From Streptomyces viridiviolaceus (GTDB lineage: Bacteria > Actinomycetota > Actinomycetes > Streptomycetales > Streptomycetaceae): a stretch of DNA of 64,000 nucleotides. The stretch is taken from positions 37,504-101,503 of the forward strand of contig NZ_BMWA01000033.1 in the NCBI RefSeq assembly GCF_014650995.1, read 5' to 3'. Position numbers and translations under genes: made by a program. The notes beneath the pieces were generated by a model that was not told the origin of the DNA, ran no database searches, and worked only from the letters and a program-made list of their open reading frames with translations. Positions 9,070 through 18,170 of the stretch are shown here, in pieces (positions within the stretch are counted from its first letter, which is position 1; each line of letters starts with the position of its first letter).

Positions 9070-9630
9070 TCAGCGCGTGGTGTCGAGGAGGACGCGGGCG
9101 GCGGCCTTCGCCTGGGCAGCCGGTTCGGCGGAGCCGGTGATGCCCGCGACGACCATGGCGCCGTTGGCGAGCAGGGACAGCTGGTCGGCGAGGACGAGAG
9201 GGGCGCCGAGAGCGTCGGTCTGCTCGGCGAAGTACGCCCGCAGGGCCTCCTTGTGGTCGCGGGAGATCGCGGCGACCGCCGGAGAGACCCCGCCGAGCTC
9301 CCCGAAGCCGTTGATGAAGGCACAGCCACGGAACTCGGGCTCCGCGAACCAGGCGGCGAGCCAGTCGAAGACCGCGAGGGCCCGCTCGTACGGCCCGTCG
9401 GCGGTCCGCTCGCCGTGTGCGGCGAGGGAGCTCCGTACGGCCTCGTCGCGGCGCCGCAGGACGGCCTCGACCAGCAGGTCCTTGGAGGGGAAGAGCTGGT
9501 AGAGCCGTTTGAGCGAGACCCCCGAGGCGCTGCGGATGGCGTCCATGCCGACCGCCTGCACCCCGCGTGCGTCGAAAAGCCGCTGGGCGGTGTCGAGCAC
9601 CTTCAGTTCCGCGGTTTCCGCGTCCGACAT
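9070..9630 (-). CDS. TetR-family regulator
   Basis: A 186-residue TetR/AcrR repressor. The N-terminal HTH is intact: LDTAQRLFDARGVQAVGMDA, then ASGVSLKRLYQLFPSKDLLV at about residues 35-54. The ligand domain has no assignable specificity. It diverges from the alpha/beta hydrolase at 9727 with 96 bases between them. Two palindromes in that gap (9647-9664 and 9681-9700) share the same half-site, so autoregulation and repression of the hydrolase are strongly suggested. Confidence 0.93.
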   Translation of the reverse strand: MSDAETAELKVLDTAQRLFDARGVQAVGMDAIRSASGVSLKRLYQLFPSKDLLVEAVLRRRDEAVRSSLAAHGERTADGPYERALAVFDWLAAWFAEPEFRGCAFINGFGELGGVSPAVAAISRDHKEALRAYFAEQTDALGAPLVLADQLSLLANGAMVVAGITGSAEPAAQAKAAARVLLDTTR

Positions 9631-9646
9631 CCCTCACCCCTTGCAC

Positions 9647-9700
9647 GGAGAACCATCGTTCTCCTACTCTACAGGACATCGGGAGAACGATCGTTCTCCC
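9647..9700. promoter_or_regulatory. two TetR operators between regulator and hydrolase
   Basis: A perfect 20-base palindrome, GGGAGAACGATCGTTCTCCC, lies at 9681-9700. A second, 18-base copy with one mismatched pair, GGAGAACCATCGTTCTCC, lies at 9647-9664. The centres are 35 bases apart, so the distal copy sits over the regulator's promoter side and the proximal copy over the hydrolase side. Size and symmetry are those of TetR operators. Confidence 0.8.
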
Positions 9701-9726
9701 GACCGCTCACGGAACGGGGAGCACCC

Positions 9727-10599
9727 ATGTCCGCCTTCGCCACGCGCGCCCACACCACCACCGTCGACGGCCTCGACGTCTTCTACCGGGAGGCCGGTGA
9801 CCCGGCCAACCCCACCCTCGTCCTGCTGCACGGCTTCCCGTCCAGCTCGCACATGTACCGCGGACTGATGGCCGACCTCGCTGACGCGTACCACCTGATC
9901 GCACCCGACCACATCGGCTTCGGCTTCTCGGCCGCACCCTCCGTCGAGGACTTCCCCTACAGCTTCGAGAAACTCACCGAGATCACCCTCGGCCTCATCG
10001 ACCAGCTGGGCATCGACCGCTTCGCCCTCTACATCCAGGACTACGGCGCCCCCATCGGCCTCCGCATCGCCTCCCGCCGGCCCGAGCGGATCACCGCGAT
10101 CGTCACCCAGAGCGGCAACGCCTACCTGGAGGGCTTCACCCCCTTCTGGGACGTCCTCTTCGCCCACGCCAAGGACCGGGCGGCCAACGAGGCCGCCGTC
10201 CGCGAACTCCTCACCGCCGAGGCCACCCGCTGGCAATACACCCACGGCGTCCCCGCCGACCGGCTCGACCGGATCGGCCCCGAGACCTGGACCCTCGACC
10301 AGGCCGGCCTCGACCGGCCCGGCAACAAGGAGATCCAGCTCCAGCTCTTCTGGGACTACCAGTTCAACCTGGACGGCTACCCGGTCTTCCAGGAGTACTT
10401 CCGCACCCACCGGCCCCCGCTGCTCGCCGCCTGGGGACGCGGGGACGAGATCTTCGGCCCCGCGGGCGCCGAAGCCTTCACCCGGGACCTGCCGGACGCC
10501 GAGATCCACCTCCTGGACGCCGGGCACTTCGCCCTGGAGACGCACGGCCCGGAGATCGCCGCGCTGGTCAGGGACTTCCTGGGCCGCCACGTGAAGTGA
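9727..10599 (+). CDS. alpha/beta hydrolase, haloalkane dehalogenase/epoxide hydrolase-like
   Basis: A 290-residue alpha/beta hydrolase with an ATG preceded by GGGGAG. The oxyanion strand is LVLLHGFPSSSHMYRGL. The nucleophile elbow reads YIQDYGAPIGLRIA, where an aspartate rather than serine takes the nucleophile place, as in haloalkane dehalogenases and epoxide hydrolases. The catalytic histidine is in DAGHFALETH near the C-terminus. A cytoplasmic enzyme hydrolysing an ester, epoxide or halide is expected; the substrate is unknown. It is the presumed target of the divergent TetR. Confidence 0.9.
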   Translation: MSAFATRAHTTTVDGLDVFYREAGDPANPTLVLLHGFPSSSHMYRGLMADLADAYHLIAPDHIGFGFSAAPSVEDFPYSFEKLTEITLGLIDQLGIDRFALYIQDYGAPIGLRIASRRPERITAIVTQSGNAYLEGFTPFWDVLFAHAKDRAANEAAVRELLTAEATRWQYTHGVPADRLDRIGPETWTLDQAGLDRPGNKEIQLQLFWDYQFNLDGYPVFQEYFRTHRPPLLAAWGRGDEIFGPAGAEAFTRDLPDAEIHLLDAGHFALETHGPEIAALVRDFLGRHVK

Positions 10600-10829
10600 A
10601 GCGGGGCTGTCGGGCCCGGAGCCGGTGACCGGGGTGCCGGGAGGGCACGTAAGGTCAGGGAATGCGTGGGACGGGCGAGCTGAAGGCGCCGTCGAACCGT
10701 TCACCGACCGGCTGTGAGCCGCCCCGCAGAGCCGCCTCCAGCGGGGCGCGGCGGACGAAGGACTTGCCCTGGCGCGCAAGTTCGGCAGGGGGAGACGCCG
10801 GGATCTGAGAGTGGGAAGGTGGTTGTGAC

Positions 10830-11249
10830 ATGACGGAGGCTGCCCCTCGGCCGCCCGCGTCGGCGGAACTCGAAGCGGCCCTGCGGTCACTGGGCGTGGC
10901 GGACCCCGCGCCGCACGAGCGGTGGGACAGTGACGGATGGGTGGCGGACTGGGACGGTGACGTCCACGGTCACGACGTGTACGTCCTCGTCATGGGCGCC
11001 CGCAATCACCCCGAGAGCGCACGGCTCATGCTGGACGATTTCACGTTCGAGGACGTGCGCACGGAGCACGTGGGGGAACTGGTGCGCAAGGCGTTCACCG
11101 GAGGCGCCAGGGTGACTCGGCGCCGCGTGCTGCTGGCCAGGCAGCTCGTCCTCGAAGTCCGGGCGGGCTCGGCGGAGTACTCGGCGAGCGTGGGCGGCGA
11201 CTCCGTGGAGGATCTGTCCACCTGGGCGAGGCCCCTGGCCACGCCGTAG
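10830..11249 (+). CDS. hypothetical protein
   Basis: A 139-residue soluble protein of unknown function with a good ribosome site (GGAAGGTGG) before its ATG. An N-terminal proline-rich arm is followed by an alpha/beta body with WDSDGWVADWDGDVHGHDVY and, later, VLEVRAGSAEYSASV. No catalytic motif was recognised. It is followed at once by a strong hairpin (11253-11294), so it is probably a single-gene transcript. Confidence 0.65.
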   Translation: MTEAAPRPPASAELEAALRSLGVADPAPHERWDSDGWVADWDGDVHGHDVYVLVMGARNHPESARLMLDDFTFEDVRTEHVGELVRKAFTGGARVTRRRVLLARQLVLEVRAGSAEYSASVGGDSVEDLSTWARPLATP

Positions 11250-11252
11250 GGG

Positions 11253-11294
11253 GACGGCCCGGGATCCCGGTCGGACACCGGAGCCCGGGCCGTC
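11253..11294. terminator. 11-bp perfect stem, probable terminator
   Basis: GACGGCCCGGG at 11253-11263 pairs perfectly with 11284-11294 across a 20-base loop that can itself fold. It starts three bases past the stop of the gene at 10830. Confidence 0.6.
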
Positions 11295-11435
11295 ACAGCA
11301 GCGCCGGGGCGCAGGCGCAGGGCCACGTCCACGCCCGTCCCACCCGGGCCTCCCCCTCCGGCAGCGCCATCCCCGAGAAGGCCGATCAACAGCGCCACCT
11401 GCTGAGCCAAGACCCACGGGACGGCGCACCACCAG

Positions 11436-11545
11436 GGTTCGAGCGACAGACCTACCGCCGTCGCAAGACCATCGAGCACTGCTGCACCCGGCTCATGGGC
11501 TTCCGCTGCATCCCGACGAGATACGACAAGATCGCCACCGGGTGA
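11436..11545 (+). mobile_element. IS5-family transposase, C-terminal scrap
   Basis: About 36 residues ending at a stop: FERQTYRRRKTIEHCCTRLM followed by IPTRYDKIATG. This is the last catalytic region of IS5-type transposases ('yrrRntvER... gia.RyeKta'). No other part of the element is seen, and the expected catalytic arrangement is altered (IEHC for VERC). Confidence 0.65.
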
Positions 11546-11818
11546 CCGCCCCATATCTCGCGTTGCGGGGCACGGTGCCGGGTGGTCGAATCGAATTGTC
11601 TTGCACAAGCGATGCTGCCGCCAGTCCAAGGACCGCACTGCGTGTCGGCGCCGGCCATCCTGCACCGGCTGCTGCTCGGCACGCTGTGGATCTGCGGGCG
11701 TGGAGGACTGCTGACGCCGCCGCAAGGCATGAGCCTTTCGGCTATCACCTGCTCAGCAGTGCAGGTCTTGCCGACCGCCGTGGAGGCTGTGGTCGGCCAG
11801 CACGTCAGGGAGTACAAG

Positions 11819-12463
11819 GTGACCAGCGAAGAGATCCGCGACCAGGAGACTGATGAGCTGTTGACGCCCAGGAACGCTGCGCTCGTCGTCATCGACTATC
11901 AGCCGGTCCAAGTGAGCTCGATCGCCTCTATGGACCGGCAGTTGCTGGTCAACAATGTCGTCGGTCTGGCGAAGATCGGTCGGGCCTACGGACTGCCGGT
12001 CGTCCACTCGACGGTGAATGTCGGAACGGGACTTAACAAGCCCCCGATACCGCAGCTCAGGCAGGTACTCGACGGACTGCCGACCTACGACCGAACCTCG
12101 ATCAACGCATGGGAGGACCGTGAATTCGTCGAGGCGGTCAAGGCCACGGGGCGCCGGAAACTGATCATGGCAGCACTGTGGACGGAGGCCTGTCTGACAT
12201 TCCCCACCCTCGATGCTCTGCGTGAAGGCTACGAGGTGTACCCAGTGGTGGACGCCGTGGGCGGCACATCCCTCGTGGCGCATGAGGCCGCACTTCGCCG
12301 TGTCGAACAGGCAGGCGCACGACCGATCACGTGGACTCAACTCCTGTGTGAACTGCAACGCGACTGGTCCCGCAAGGAGACCGTCGATCGGTTCATGAAG
12401 TTGTTCATCGAGACCGGCGGCACAGCGGGGCTACAGTTCGCCAACGACCTTGACCAGCGCTGA
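11819..12463 (+). CDS. isochorismatase-family cysteine hydrolase
   Basis: A 214-residue cysteine hydrolase (YcaC/nicotinamidase-like fold). NAALVVIDYQPVQVSSIAS carries the catalytic aspartate, the lysine is at about residue 105 in ATGRRKLIMAALWTEACLTF, and the catalytic cysteine is in WTEACLTFP. I chose GTG at 11819, which has AGGGAG at the right distance; the frame stays open further upstream but is not protein-like there. Such enzymes hydrolyse amides or related C-N bonds; the substrate is unknown. YceI follows 74 bases later on the same strand. Confidence 0.9.
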   Translation: MTSEEIRDQETDELLTPRNAALVVIDYQPVQVSSIASMDRQLLVNNVVGLAKIGRAYGLPVVHSTVNVGTGLNKPPIPQLRQVLDGLPTYDRTSINAWEDREFVEAVKATGRRKLIMAALWTEACLTFPTLDALREGYEVYPVVDAVGGTSLVAHEAALRRVEQAGARPITWTQLLCELQRDWSRKETVDRFMKLFIETGGTAGLQFANDLDQR

Positions 12464-12537
12464 ACGGCGAGGGCGGCCGGCTGCCGCATGACTGAGTGAT
12501 TCTGCCTCGTTCGGCTGTTGCGAGGAGATGCGGTGCC

Positions 12538-13083
12538 ATGGAATGGAAGATCGATCCGGCGCACTCGTACATCGACTTCAAGGTCCGCTACCTGGTGTCC
12601 GGCATCAGCGGGAAATTCACCGGCGTGACGGGCAAGGTTCTGACAACCGACGGCGTCGAGAGCCGGGCGCCGGAGCTGCTGGGCTTCGACGCCCGCTTCG
12701 AGGTCGCCCGCTTCAACACCGGTGTCCCGGCTCGCGACCTCCATGTCACCGGACCCGACTTCCTGGACGTGGCTGCCCACCCCGAAGCGGTGGTGCGGAT
12801 GGTGGAGGTTCGACCGGACGTACCGGGCAGGTACCTGCTCACCGTCGAACTCACCCTGCACGGCGTATCCCGCCAGGTCGAACTGACCACTGCCACTGCC
12901 GGACCGGTCACCGACATCTTCGGGATCACCCGGGTGGGCGCATCCGCGTCCGGGTGGCTGCGACGCAGTGACTTCGGCGTGACCGAATACCTGGGGTTCA
13001 TCTCCGATGCGGTCGACTTCACGGTCGAGGTGCAGGCGGTTCCGGACGACGTACCCGATGACCGGCTCCCGCCTGCACGATAG
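12538..13083 (+). CDS. YceI-family protein
   Basis: A 181-residue YceI lipocalin-like protein. It opens WKIDPAHSYIDFKVRYLVSG and contains GKFTGVTGKV, the canonical YceI start, and later FGITRVGASASGWLRRSDFG. Family members bind polyisoprenoids or amides in an eight-stranded barrel. There is no signal peptide, as in many actinobacterial members. ATG at 12538 has GAGGAG about 10 bases upstream. It is the second gene after the isochorismatase-like hydrolase and may share its transcript. Confidence 0.92.
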   Translation: MEWKIDPAHSYIDFKVRYLVSGISGKFTGVTGKVLTTDGVESRAPELLGFDARFEVARFNTGVPARDLHVTGPDFLDVAAHPEAVVRMVEVRPDVPGRYLLTVELTLHGVSRQVELTTATAGPVTDIFGITRVGASASGWLRRSDFGVTEYLGFISDAVDFTVEVQAVPDDVPDDRLPPAR

Positions 13084-13099
13084 TCGCAGCCGGTGCCTC

Positions 13100-13250
13100 T
13101 CCCGGCTCGCCTGCACCGAAGCCCCGGCCGACGAGAAGACCGTGACCGCAGTCTCCTTCTGGCACCGGCCGTGGCGTTCTTTGCCGCCCACGGCATCACC
13201 CCGATCCGCCGTGTGCTCACGGACAACGATTGGCCACCATCGCGGACACC
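13100..13250 (+). mobile_element. IS481-family transposase fragment, frameshifted
   Basis: Two adjoining frames together give an IS481 integrase core. TEAPADEKTVTAVSFWHR in one frame continues, after a one-base shift, as AVAFFAAHGITPIRRVLTDN in the next. This is the RNase-H-like segment up to the second catalytic aspartate (LTDN). Nothing upstream or downstream of the element remains. The other IS481 scrap, a C-terminal one, lies at 51455-51660. Confidence 0.75.
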
Positions 13251-13729
13251 CGGAAGCGGGTCGTCCCGCAGTGCCGGGTGACATCGAAAGCCACTGACCC
13301 CGATCACGACGCTCGTCGCAGAACGGCTCCTGAAGACGCGTCGCGGGGGCTCCCGTGGGGCGTCCCACCCGGCGGGCTCCGTACCTGCCGACGGGCGCCG
13401 AAGGGCAGCAGACCCAGCGGCGGCAGTACCTGAAAGCCGTCGGCATCGTCACTGCGGCGGATGTCGCCTCTCGCCGGCAAACCGCAGTGAGGCAGGTCGT
13501 GGCCGTCGTGGTCGAGGCGGGCGGCATCTGCTCGACGAGGACGGAAGAGCCGGTGGCGTACGCCTCGTCGTGGGGTTCCGCGTCGCGCGTTCCGTCGTGG
13601 GCCGGCCGGAGACCTCGGCGACGACCGACGTGACGGTCAAGGCTGCCGGGCGCATGGGCCGCCTGCGGACGGCAGCGTCGGTGCTCGGAGCACTGCCGGG
13701 CACCGACGCCTCACCGCCCCGTCGCCCCG
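13251..13729. other. intergenic, no supported gene
   Basis: Between the IS481 scrap and the 3' end of the hydroxyproline cluster. Open frames here have low-complexity arginine/serine composition. No gene, RNA or repeat is supported. Confidence 0.35.
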
Positions 13730-15166
13730 CTATCCGCGCACCCGCTGCGGCACGCCCCACGGATTGTCGTCCCGCAGCGGCGGCGGCAGCAGTGACTGCG
13801 GCCACGACTGGTACGCCACTGGGCGCAGGAACCGTTCGACTGCGGCCGTGCCGACCGACGTGGTCGTGGGCGCGGTCGTGGCAGGGAACGGACCGCCGTG
13901 CTGCATCGCGTGGGTGACCGAGACACCGGTCGGCCACTCGTTCCACAGCACCCGGCCGCTGCGCTCGGCCAGCGCCGCGGTCAGGCCGGCGAGTTCCGCG
14001 GCCTCGCGGGGCTCGCCGTGGAGTGACGCGGTGAGCTGGCCCGGCAGCGCCGCCACCACGTCGGCCAGGTCCTCCGGGCGCTCGTACGTCACCACCAGAC
14101 CGAGGGGGCCGAAGCACTCCTTCGCCGCCGTCTCGATGCCGGCGGCGAAGGACGCCAGATCCATGGCGAGGAGCCGCGGGCCGGCCGCTGCCTCGTCGTC
14201 CGGCCACACCAGCACGCGTGTTCCGGACTGCTCGGCGAGCCGCCGCGCGCCGTCGGCGTACGCCTCGGAGATCCACGGGCCGAGCATCGGCGCGGCCGGG
14301 ACTTCGCGCAGGAGCCGGACGACCTCGTCCACCAGGTCGCCGTCGGCCGGGACGAACAGCAGGCCGGGGTTGGTGCAGAACTGGCCCGCGCCCAGGGTGA
14401 GCGAGCCGACGTAGCCCTGCGCGATCTCCGGGCCCCGGGCGCGGGCCGCGGCCCGGGTCACGACGACGGGGTTGACACTGCCCAACTCCCCGTAGAACGG
14501 GATCGGCACCGGGCGGTCGGCGGCGATGCGGGCGAGTGCGATGCCACCCCGCTCGGAGCCGGTGAACGCGGCGGCGCGCAGCGCCGGGTGGCGCAGTGCG
14601 TCGACCCCGGCCTGCTGCCCCTCGATCAAGCCGAACACTCCGTCGGGGGCGCCGGCCTGAGCCATCGCCTTGTGGATGATCTCGGCGGTACGGCGGGACA
14701 GTTCGGGATGGCCGGGGTGCGCCTTGACGACCACCGGGCAGCCCGCCGCCCACGCCGACGCGGTGTCGCCGCCGGCCACACTGAAGGCGAACGGGAAGTT
14801 GCTCGCGGCGAACACCAGGACCGGGCCGAGGGCGGTGCGGTAGCGGCGCAGTTCGGGCCGCGGGCCGGTCGGCCACTGCGGGTCGGCGCGGTCGATGCGG
14901 ACATCGAGGAACTCGCCCGCCCGCACCTGCTCGGCGAACAGGCGCAACTGGAAGGTGGTCCGGGTCAGTTCGCCGTTCAGGCGGGGCGTGCCGAGGTGTG
15001 TTTCGGCGTCGGCCAGAGCGACCAGCTCCGTGCGCTCCGCCTCCAGGGCGTCGGCGACGGTCTCCAGGGCGCGGGCGCGGGCCGTCGGCGCGGCCTCGGC
15101 CCATTCCCGGGCCGCGGCGGTGGCCGCGGCCACCGCCCGGCCGGGTGCGAGTGCGACGGTGTTCAT
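13730..15166 (-). CDS. alpha-ketoglutarate semialdehyde (2,5-dioxovalerate) dehydrogenase
   Basis: A 478-residue NAD(P)+ aldehyde dehydrogenase of the KGSADH group, oxidising 2,5-dioxopentanoate to 2-oxoglutarate, the last step of hydroxyproline breakdown. Catalytic Cys264 is in GAGQFCTNPG, the general-base Glu227 in FYGELGSVNP, and Lys148 in CPVVVKAHPG; the 'ASNFPFAFSVAGGDTASAWA' block is typical of this subgroup. The start ATG has AAGGAAG upstream. It is the last gene of the long minus-strand cluster, 82 bases after the MFS transporter stop. The pathway role comes from this context as well as from sequence type. Confidence 0.92.
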   Translation of the reverse strand: MNTVALAPGRAVAAATAAAREWAEAAPTARARALETVADALEAERTELVALADAETHLGTPRLNGELTRTTFQLRLFAEQVRAGEFLDVRIDRADPQWPTGPRPELRRYRTALGPVLVFAASNFPFAFSVAGGDTASAWAAGCPVVVKAHPGHPELSRRTAEIIHKAMAQAGAPDGVFGLIEGQQAGVDALRHPALRAAAFTGSERGGIALARIAADRPVPIPFYGELGSVNPVVVTRAAARARGPEIAQGYVGSLTLGAGQFCTNPGLLFVPADGDLVDEVVRLLREVPAAPMLGPWISEAYADGARRLAEQSGTRVLVWPDDEAAAGPRLLAMDLASFAAGIETAAKECFGPLGLVVTYERPEDLADVVAALPGQLTASLHGEPREAAELAGLTAALAERSGRVLWNEWPTGVSVTHAMQHGGPFPATTAPTTTSVGTAAVERFLRPVAYQSWPQSLLPPPLRDDNPWGVPQRVRG

Positions 15167-15248
15167 GGTGCTTCCTTCTCTGTTTTCCGTGAGGCCGTGG
15201 GTTTCATGGAGCCGTGGGTGAGCGGTGACGGCCGGCCCGCGTCGGCCG

Positions 15249-16583
15249 TCACTCGTCGGGCAGCATCGATCGCCTGCTCGTCTCCGGCATACGGGCGATC
15301 ACCAGCAGGGCAGCGACCGAGACGGCGACGACGTACCACGCCGGTGCGATGGTGCTGCCGGTCTGCTCGATCAGGAAGATCGACAGCAGTGGCGCGGTGC
15401 CGCCGAAGAGCGTGAACGCCAGGTTGTAGCTGATGGACGCGCCCGAATATCGGGTGTGGGCGGGGAACAGCTCGACGAACGCGGCGCCGGCCGGGCCGAA
15501 GAACAGGCCCAGGCTGAACGCGAGCAGCCCTTGGCTGATGATCGCGCTCGTCAGGTTCGCCTGCCCGGCGAGCAGATAGGCGGGCACGGCGAGCAGCGCG
15601 TTCAGCGCGGCGGCCAGCTGCAGTCCGCGCTTGCGGCCTATGCGGTCCGAGAGGGCCGCGGCGAGGGGCACCGTGAGGAAGGTGACCGTCAGGGCGATGC
15701 TGTTGGACAGCAGCGCCGCGGACTCGCCCATCTTTATCGTGACCGTCAGATAGGTGAAGAAGTAGCCGGTCAGCGAGTAGTAGCCGAGGCTGGCGACGGC
15801 CGCGATGCCGAAGCAGACGCCCATCTCCTTCCTGTGGTCGCGCCACACGGTGCGGATCGGCGCGGCGGAGACCCGCTTGGCCTCCTTCACCGCGGCGAAC
15901 GCCGGCGACTCGTCGACGCGCGTCCTGATGTAGAGGCCGACGACGGCGAGTGGTGCGCCCAGCAGGAACGGCACGCGCCAGCCCCAGGACTCGTAGTCAC
16001 CACTGCTCGTGGCCCCGGTGAGGAACCAGACCAACAGGGCGGCCAGGACGGGCGGCAGGTTGGACCACGTGTAGACCATGCCGACCGCGAAGCCCCGCCG
16101 CTCGCGTGGAGCGTGCTCGGCGACGAACGAGTTCGAACCGATGGTCTCGCCCGCGGCCGAGAATCCCTGGGCGAGCCGCAGCACGACCAGCAGCACCGGC
16201 GCGAGGACGCCGATCATGTCGTACGTGGGAAGCAGCCCGATGCCCGTCGTGGCACAGCCCATCATCAGGATCACGCCGGCCAGCACCCGCTTGCGGCCGA
16301 TCCGGTCGCCGAGGCTGCCGAGCAGGAACGCGCCGATCGGACGCATCACGAATCCGACGGCGTACACGGCGAAGGTGGAGAGCAGGGCGACGAACGTGTT
16401 CGCGTTCGGGAAGAACAGCGTGGCGATCACCGGTGCCGCGTACGCGTACACGGCGAAGTCGTACCACTCGACGAAGTGCCCGATCGCCGAGGCCGTCATC
16501 ACCTTTCTGACGGTGCGCGGGTCGTGCCCGCGGTCGGCTCCGCCGGTGCGGGCGGAGCCGACCGCGGAGGGTTCGGCGGTCAT
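15249..16583 (-). CDS. MFS transporter, metabolite:H+ symporter (MHS) type
   Basis: A 444-residue major facilitator with twelve predicted helices. The MHS signatures are present: ASAIGHFVEWYDFAVYAYAA near the N-terminus, motif A-type GSLGDRIGRKRVL after helix 2, and SDRIGRKRGL in the second half. Such carriers import carboxylates, betaines or proline with protons. Its ATG overlaps the stop of the amino-acid permease by four bases (ATGA), so the two are translationally coupled. In this cluster it probably imports hydroxyproline or exports/imports a pathway intermediate. Having both an APC and an MFS carrier is unusual. Confidence 0.9.
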   Translation of the reverse strand: MTAEPSAVGSARTGGADRGHDPRTVRKVMTASAIGHFVEWYDFAVYAYAAPVIATLFFPNANTFVALLSTFAVYAVGFVMRPIGAFLLGSLGDRIGRKRVLAGVILMMGCATTGIGLLPTYDMIGVLAPVLLVVLRLAQGFSAAGETIGSNSFVAEHAPRERRGFAVGMVYTWSNLPPVLAALLVWFLTGATSSGDYESWGWRVPFLLGAPLAVVGLYIRTRVDESPAFAAVKEAKRVSAAPIRTVWRDHRKEMGVCFGIAAVASLGYYSLTGYFFTYLTVTIKMGESAALLSNSIALTVTFLTVPLAAALSDRIGRKRGLQLAAALNALLAVPAYLLAGQANLTSAIISQGLLAFSLGLFFGPAGAAFVELFPAHTRYSGASISYNLAFTLFGGTAPLLSIFLIEQTGSTIAPAWYVVAVSVAALLVIARMPETSRRSMLPDE

Positions 16584-18079
16584 CCGGAGCTCCCGTCGCG
16601 CTGCTCGGGCACAGTGGTCTGCGCCCCGGCCCGGAGCTTGTTCTCCTCCGAGTGACGGACGCCGAACACGAAGTAGACGACCAGCCCGACGGCCATCCAG
16701 CCCGCGAACCGCAGCCAGGTGACCGGGTCCAGGTTCGCGATCAGCCAGACGGAGAACACCACCCCGATGGCGGGGACCAGCGGCACCAGCGGGGTGCGGA
16801 AGGAACGCGGCAGATCGGGCCGCGTCCGGCGCAGCACCACGACGGCGATCGCGACGACGGAGAAAGCCGCCAGGATGCCGATGTTGGTGAGGTCGGCGGC
16901 CTCCCTGATGGGCAGGAACCCGGCGATGAACGCGGAGCCGATGCCCACCGGCCAGATCACCCGGGTCGGCACGTGGCGCTTGGGGTGGTTCTTCGCGAAG
17001 TAGCGCGGCAGCAGACCGTCGCGGCTCATGGAGAACCAGACTCGGGAGACCGCCAGCATGTTGGCGAACGCGGACGTGGTGATGCCGATGATGGCGCCGA
17101 CCGCGACGACGATGCCGAGGCCGCCGAGACCCACTGCCGCGAGCGCGCTGGAGAACGGGCTCTTCATGTCGATGTCGCGGTAGTCCTGCATGCCCAGCAG
17201 CACGACGCACACCAGCAGATAGACGACGGCGGCGATGGCCAGCGAGATCACGATCGCCTTCGGCAGCACCTTCTTCGCCTCGGCGCTCTCCTCGGCGGCC
17301 GCGCTCATCGCGTCGTACCCGTAGACCGCGAAGAACGCGGTCGCGGCGCCGGTGAACGCGCCGCCGATGCCGAACGGCAGGAACGGCGTGTAGTTGCCCG
17401 CGGAGATGTGGAACGCGCCGGCGACGACGACCAGGGCGACGATGCCGAGCTTGACGACCACCAGCACGGTCTCGAAACGGGCCGATTCCTTGGTGCCCCG
17501 GGAGAGGACGAAGGCCAGCAGCAGGCACAGCGCGGCGGCGAACAGGTCGACCTTGTGGCCGGGGCCCGTGCCGGGCGCGCCGAGCATCCAGGACGGCAGA
17601 TCGACGCCGATCCGCTCCAGGATGTACGAGAAGTAGCCGGACACGGCGATGGCCACCACCGCGACGATGGCGGTGTACTCCAGGAGCAGGTCCCAGCCGA
17701 TCATCCAGCCGACCACCTCACCGAGCGCGGCGTAGGAGTACGTGTAGGCGGAGCCGGCCTTGGGGATGGTGCCGGCGAACTCCGCGTAGCACAGGGCGGC
17801 GGCGGTGCTGGCGATGATCGCGACGAGGAACGAGATCATCACGCCGGGCCCGGCGTCCTCGTGGGCCACGACCCCGGCGAGCGAGAACACGCCCGCGCCG
17901 ACCAGACCGCCGAGGCTGAGGGCGACCAGCTGCCACAGGCCCATGGTCCGGCGCAGACCGCCCGCGCTCTCCTCCTCGGAGGAGTCGACGGGCTTGAGAC
18001 GGAAGATTCCCTGCCGGGAGAACAGGCCCCCGCCGGGGGCCTTTCCTTCCCGGGGTATTACTGGAGCTGAACGGGACAT
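16580..18079 (-). CDS. APC-family amino-acid permease
   Basis: A 499-residue amino acid-polyamine-organocation permease. The first helix has the GLGGLVGAGVFSL-like motif of the family (LSLGGLVGAGVFSLAG), and about twelve helices follow. FAVYGYDAMSAAAEESAEAK is the helix-6 to -7 motif of the cationic-amino-acid transporter type. The start at 18079 has GGAGGG five bases upstream; an open frame runs further but is low-complexity. It is translationally coupled to the MFS gene downstream. It is separated from the epimerase gene by a 223-base gap with hairpin and tandem repeats, so it may have extra control. Hydroxyproline uptake is the likely role. Confidence 0.9.
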   Translation of the reverse strand: MSRSAPVIPREGKAPGGGLFSRQGIFRLKPVDSSEEESAGGLRRTMGLWQLVALSLGGLVGAGVFSLAGVVAHEDAGPGVMISFLVAIIASTAAALCYAEFAGTIPKAGSAYTYSYAALGEVVGWMIGWDLLLEYTAIVAVVAIAVSGYFSYILERIGVDLPSWMLGAPGTGPGHKVDLFAAALCLLLAFVLSRGTKESARFETVLVVVKLGIVALVVVAGAFHISAGNYTPFLPFGIGGAFTGAATAFFAVYGYDAMSAAAEESAEAKKVLPKAIVISLAIAAVVYLLVCVVLLGMQDYRDIDMKSPFSSALAAVGLGGLGIVVAVGAIIGITTSAFANMLAVSRVWFSMSRDGLLPRYFAKNHPKRHVPTRVIWPVGIGSAFIAGFLPIREAADLTNIGILAAFSVVAIAVVVLRRTRPDLPRSFRTPLVPLVPAIGVVFSVWLIANLDPVTWLRFAGWMAVGLVVYFVFGVRHSEENKLRAGAQTTVPEQRDGSSG

Positions 18080-18118
18080 GAGGGTCCCTCCGGTGAATAC
18101 GTGGGAGAGGGGGACGAC

Positions 18119-18151
18119 GGTCGCGTGCCCGCGGGGAGGGGCCACGCGACC
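18119..18151. promoter_or_regulatory. hairpin before the APC permease
   Basis: GGTCGCGTG at 18119-18127 pairs perfectly with CACGCGACC at 18143-18151 around a 15-base loop. It lies in the gap between the epimerase stop and the permease start and may stabilise or attenuate the transcript. Confidence 0.5.
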
Positions 18152-18170
18152 GTGACGCTGTGCCCGGAGA

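Noticed and set aside
8992..9726. N-terminal extension of the hydrolase at 9727
   Set aside because: The open frame covers the complement of the TetR gene and the two operators. The ATG at 9727 has a proper ribosome site and begins the conserved domain.
13730..13900. Possible continuation of a gene past the aldehyde dehydrogenase stop
   Set aside because: The frames beyond the stop at 13730 lose protein character immediately, and the ALDH ends at its normal length.
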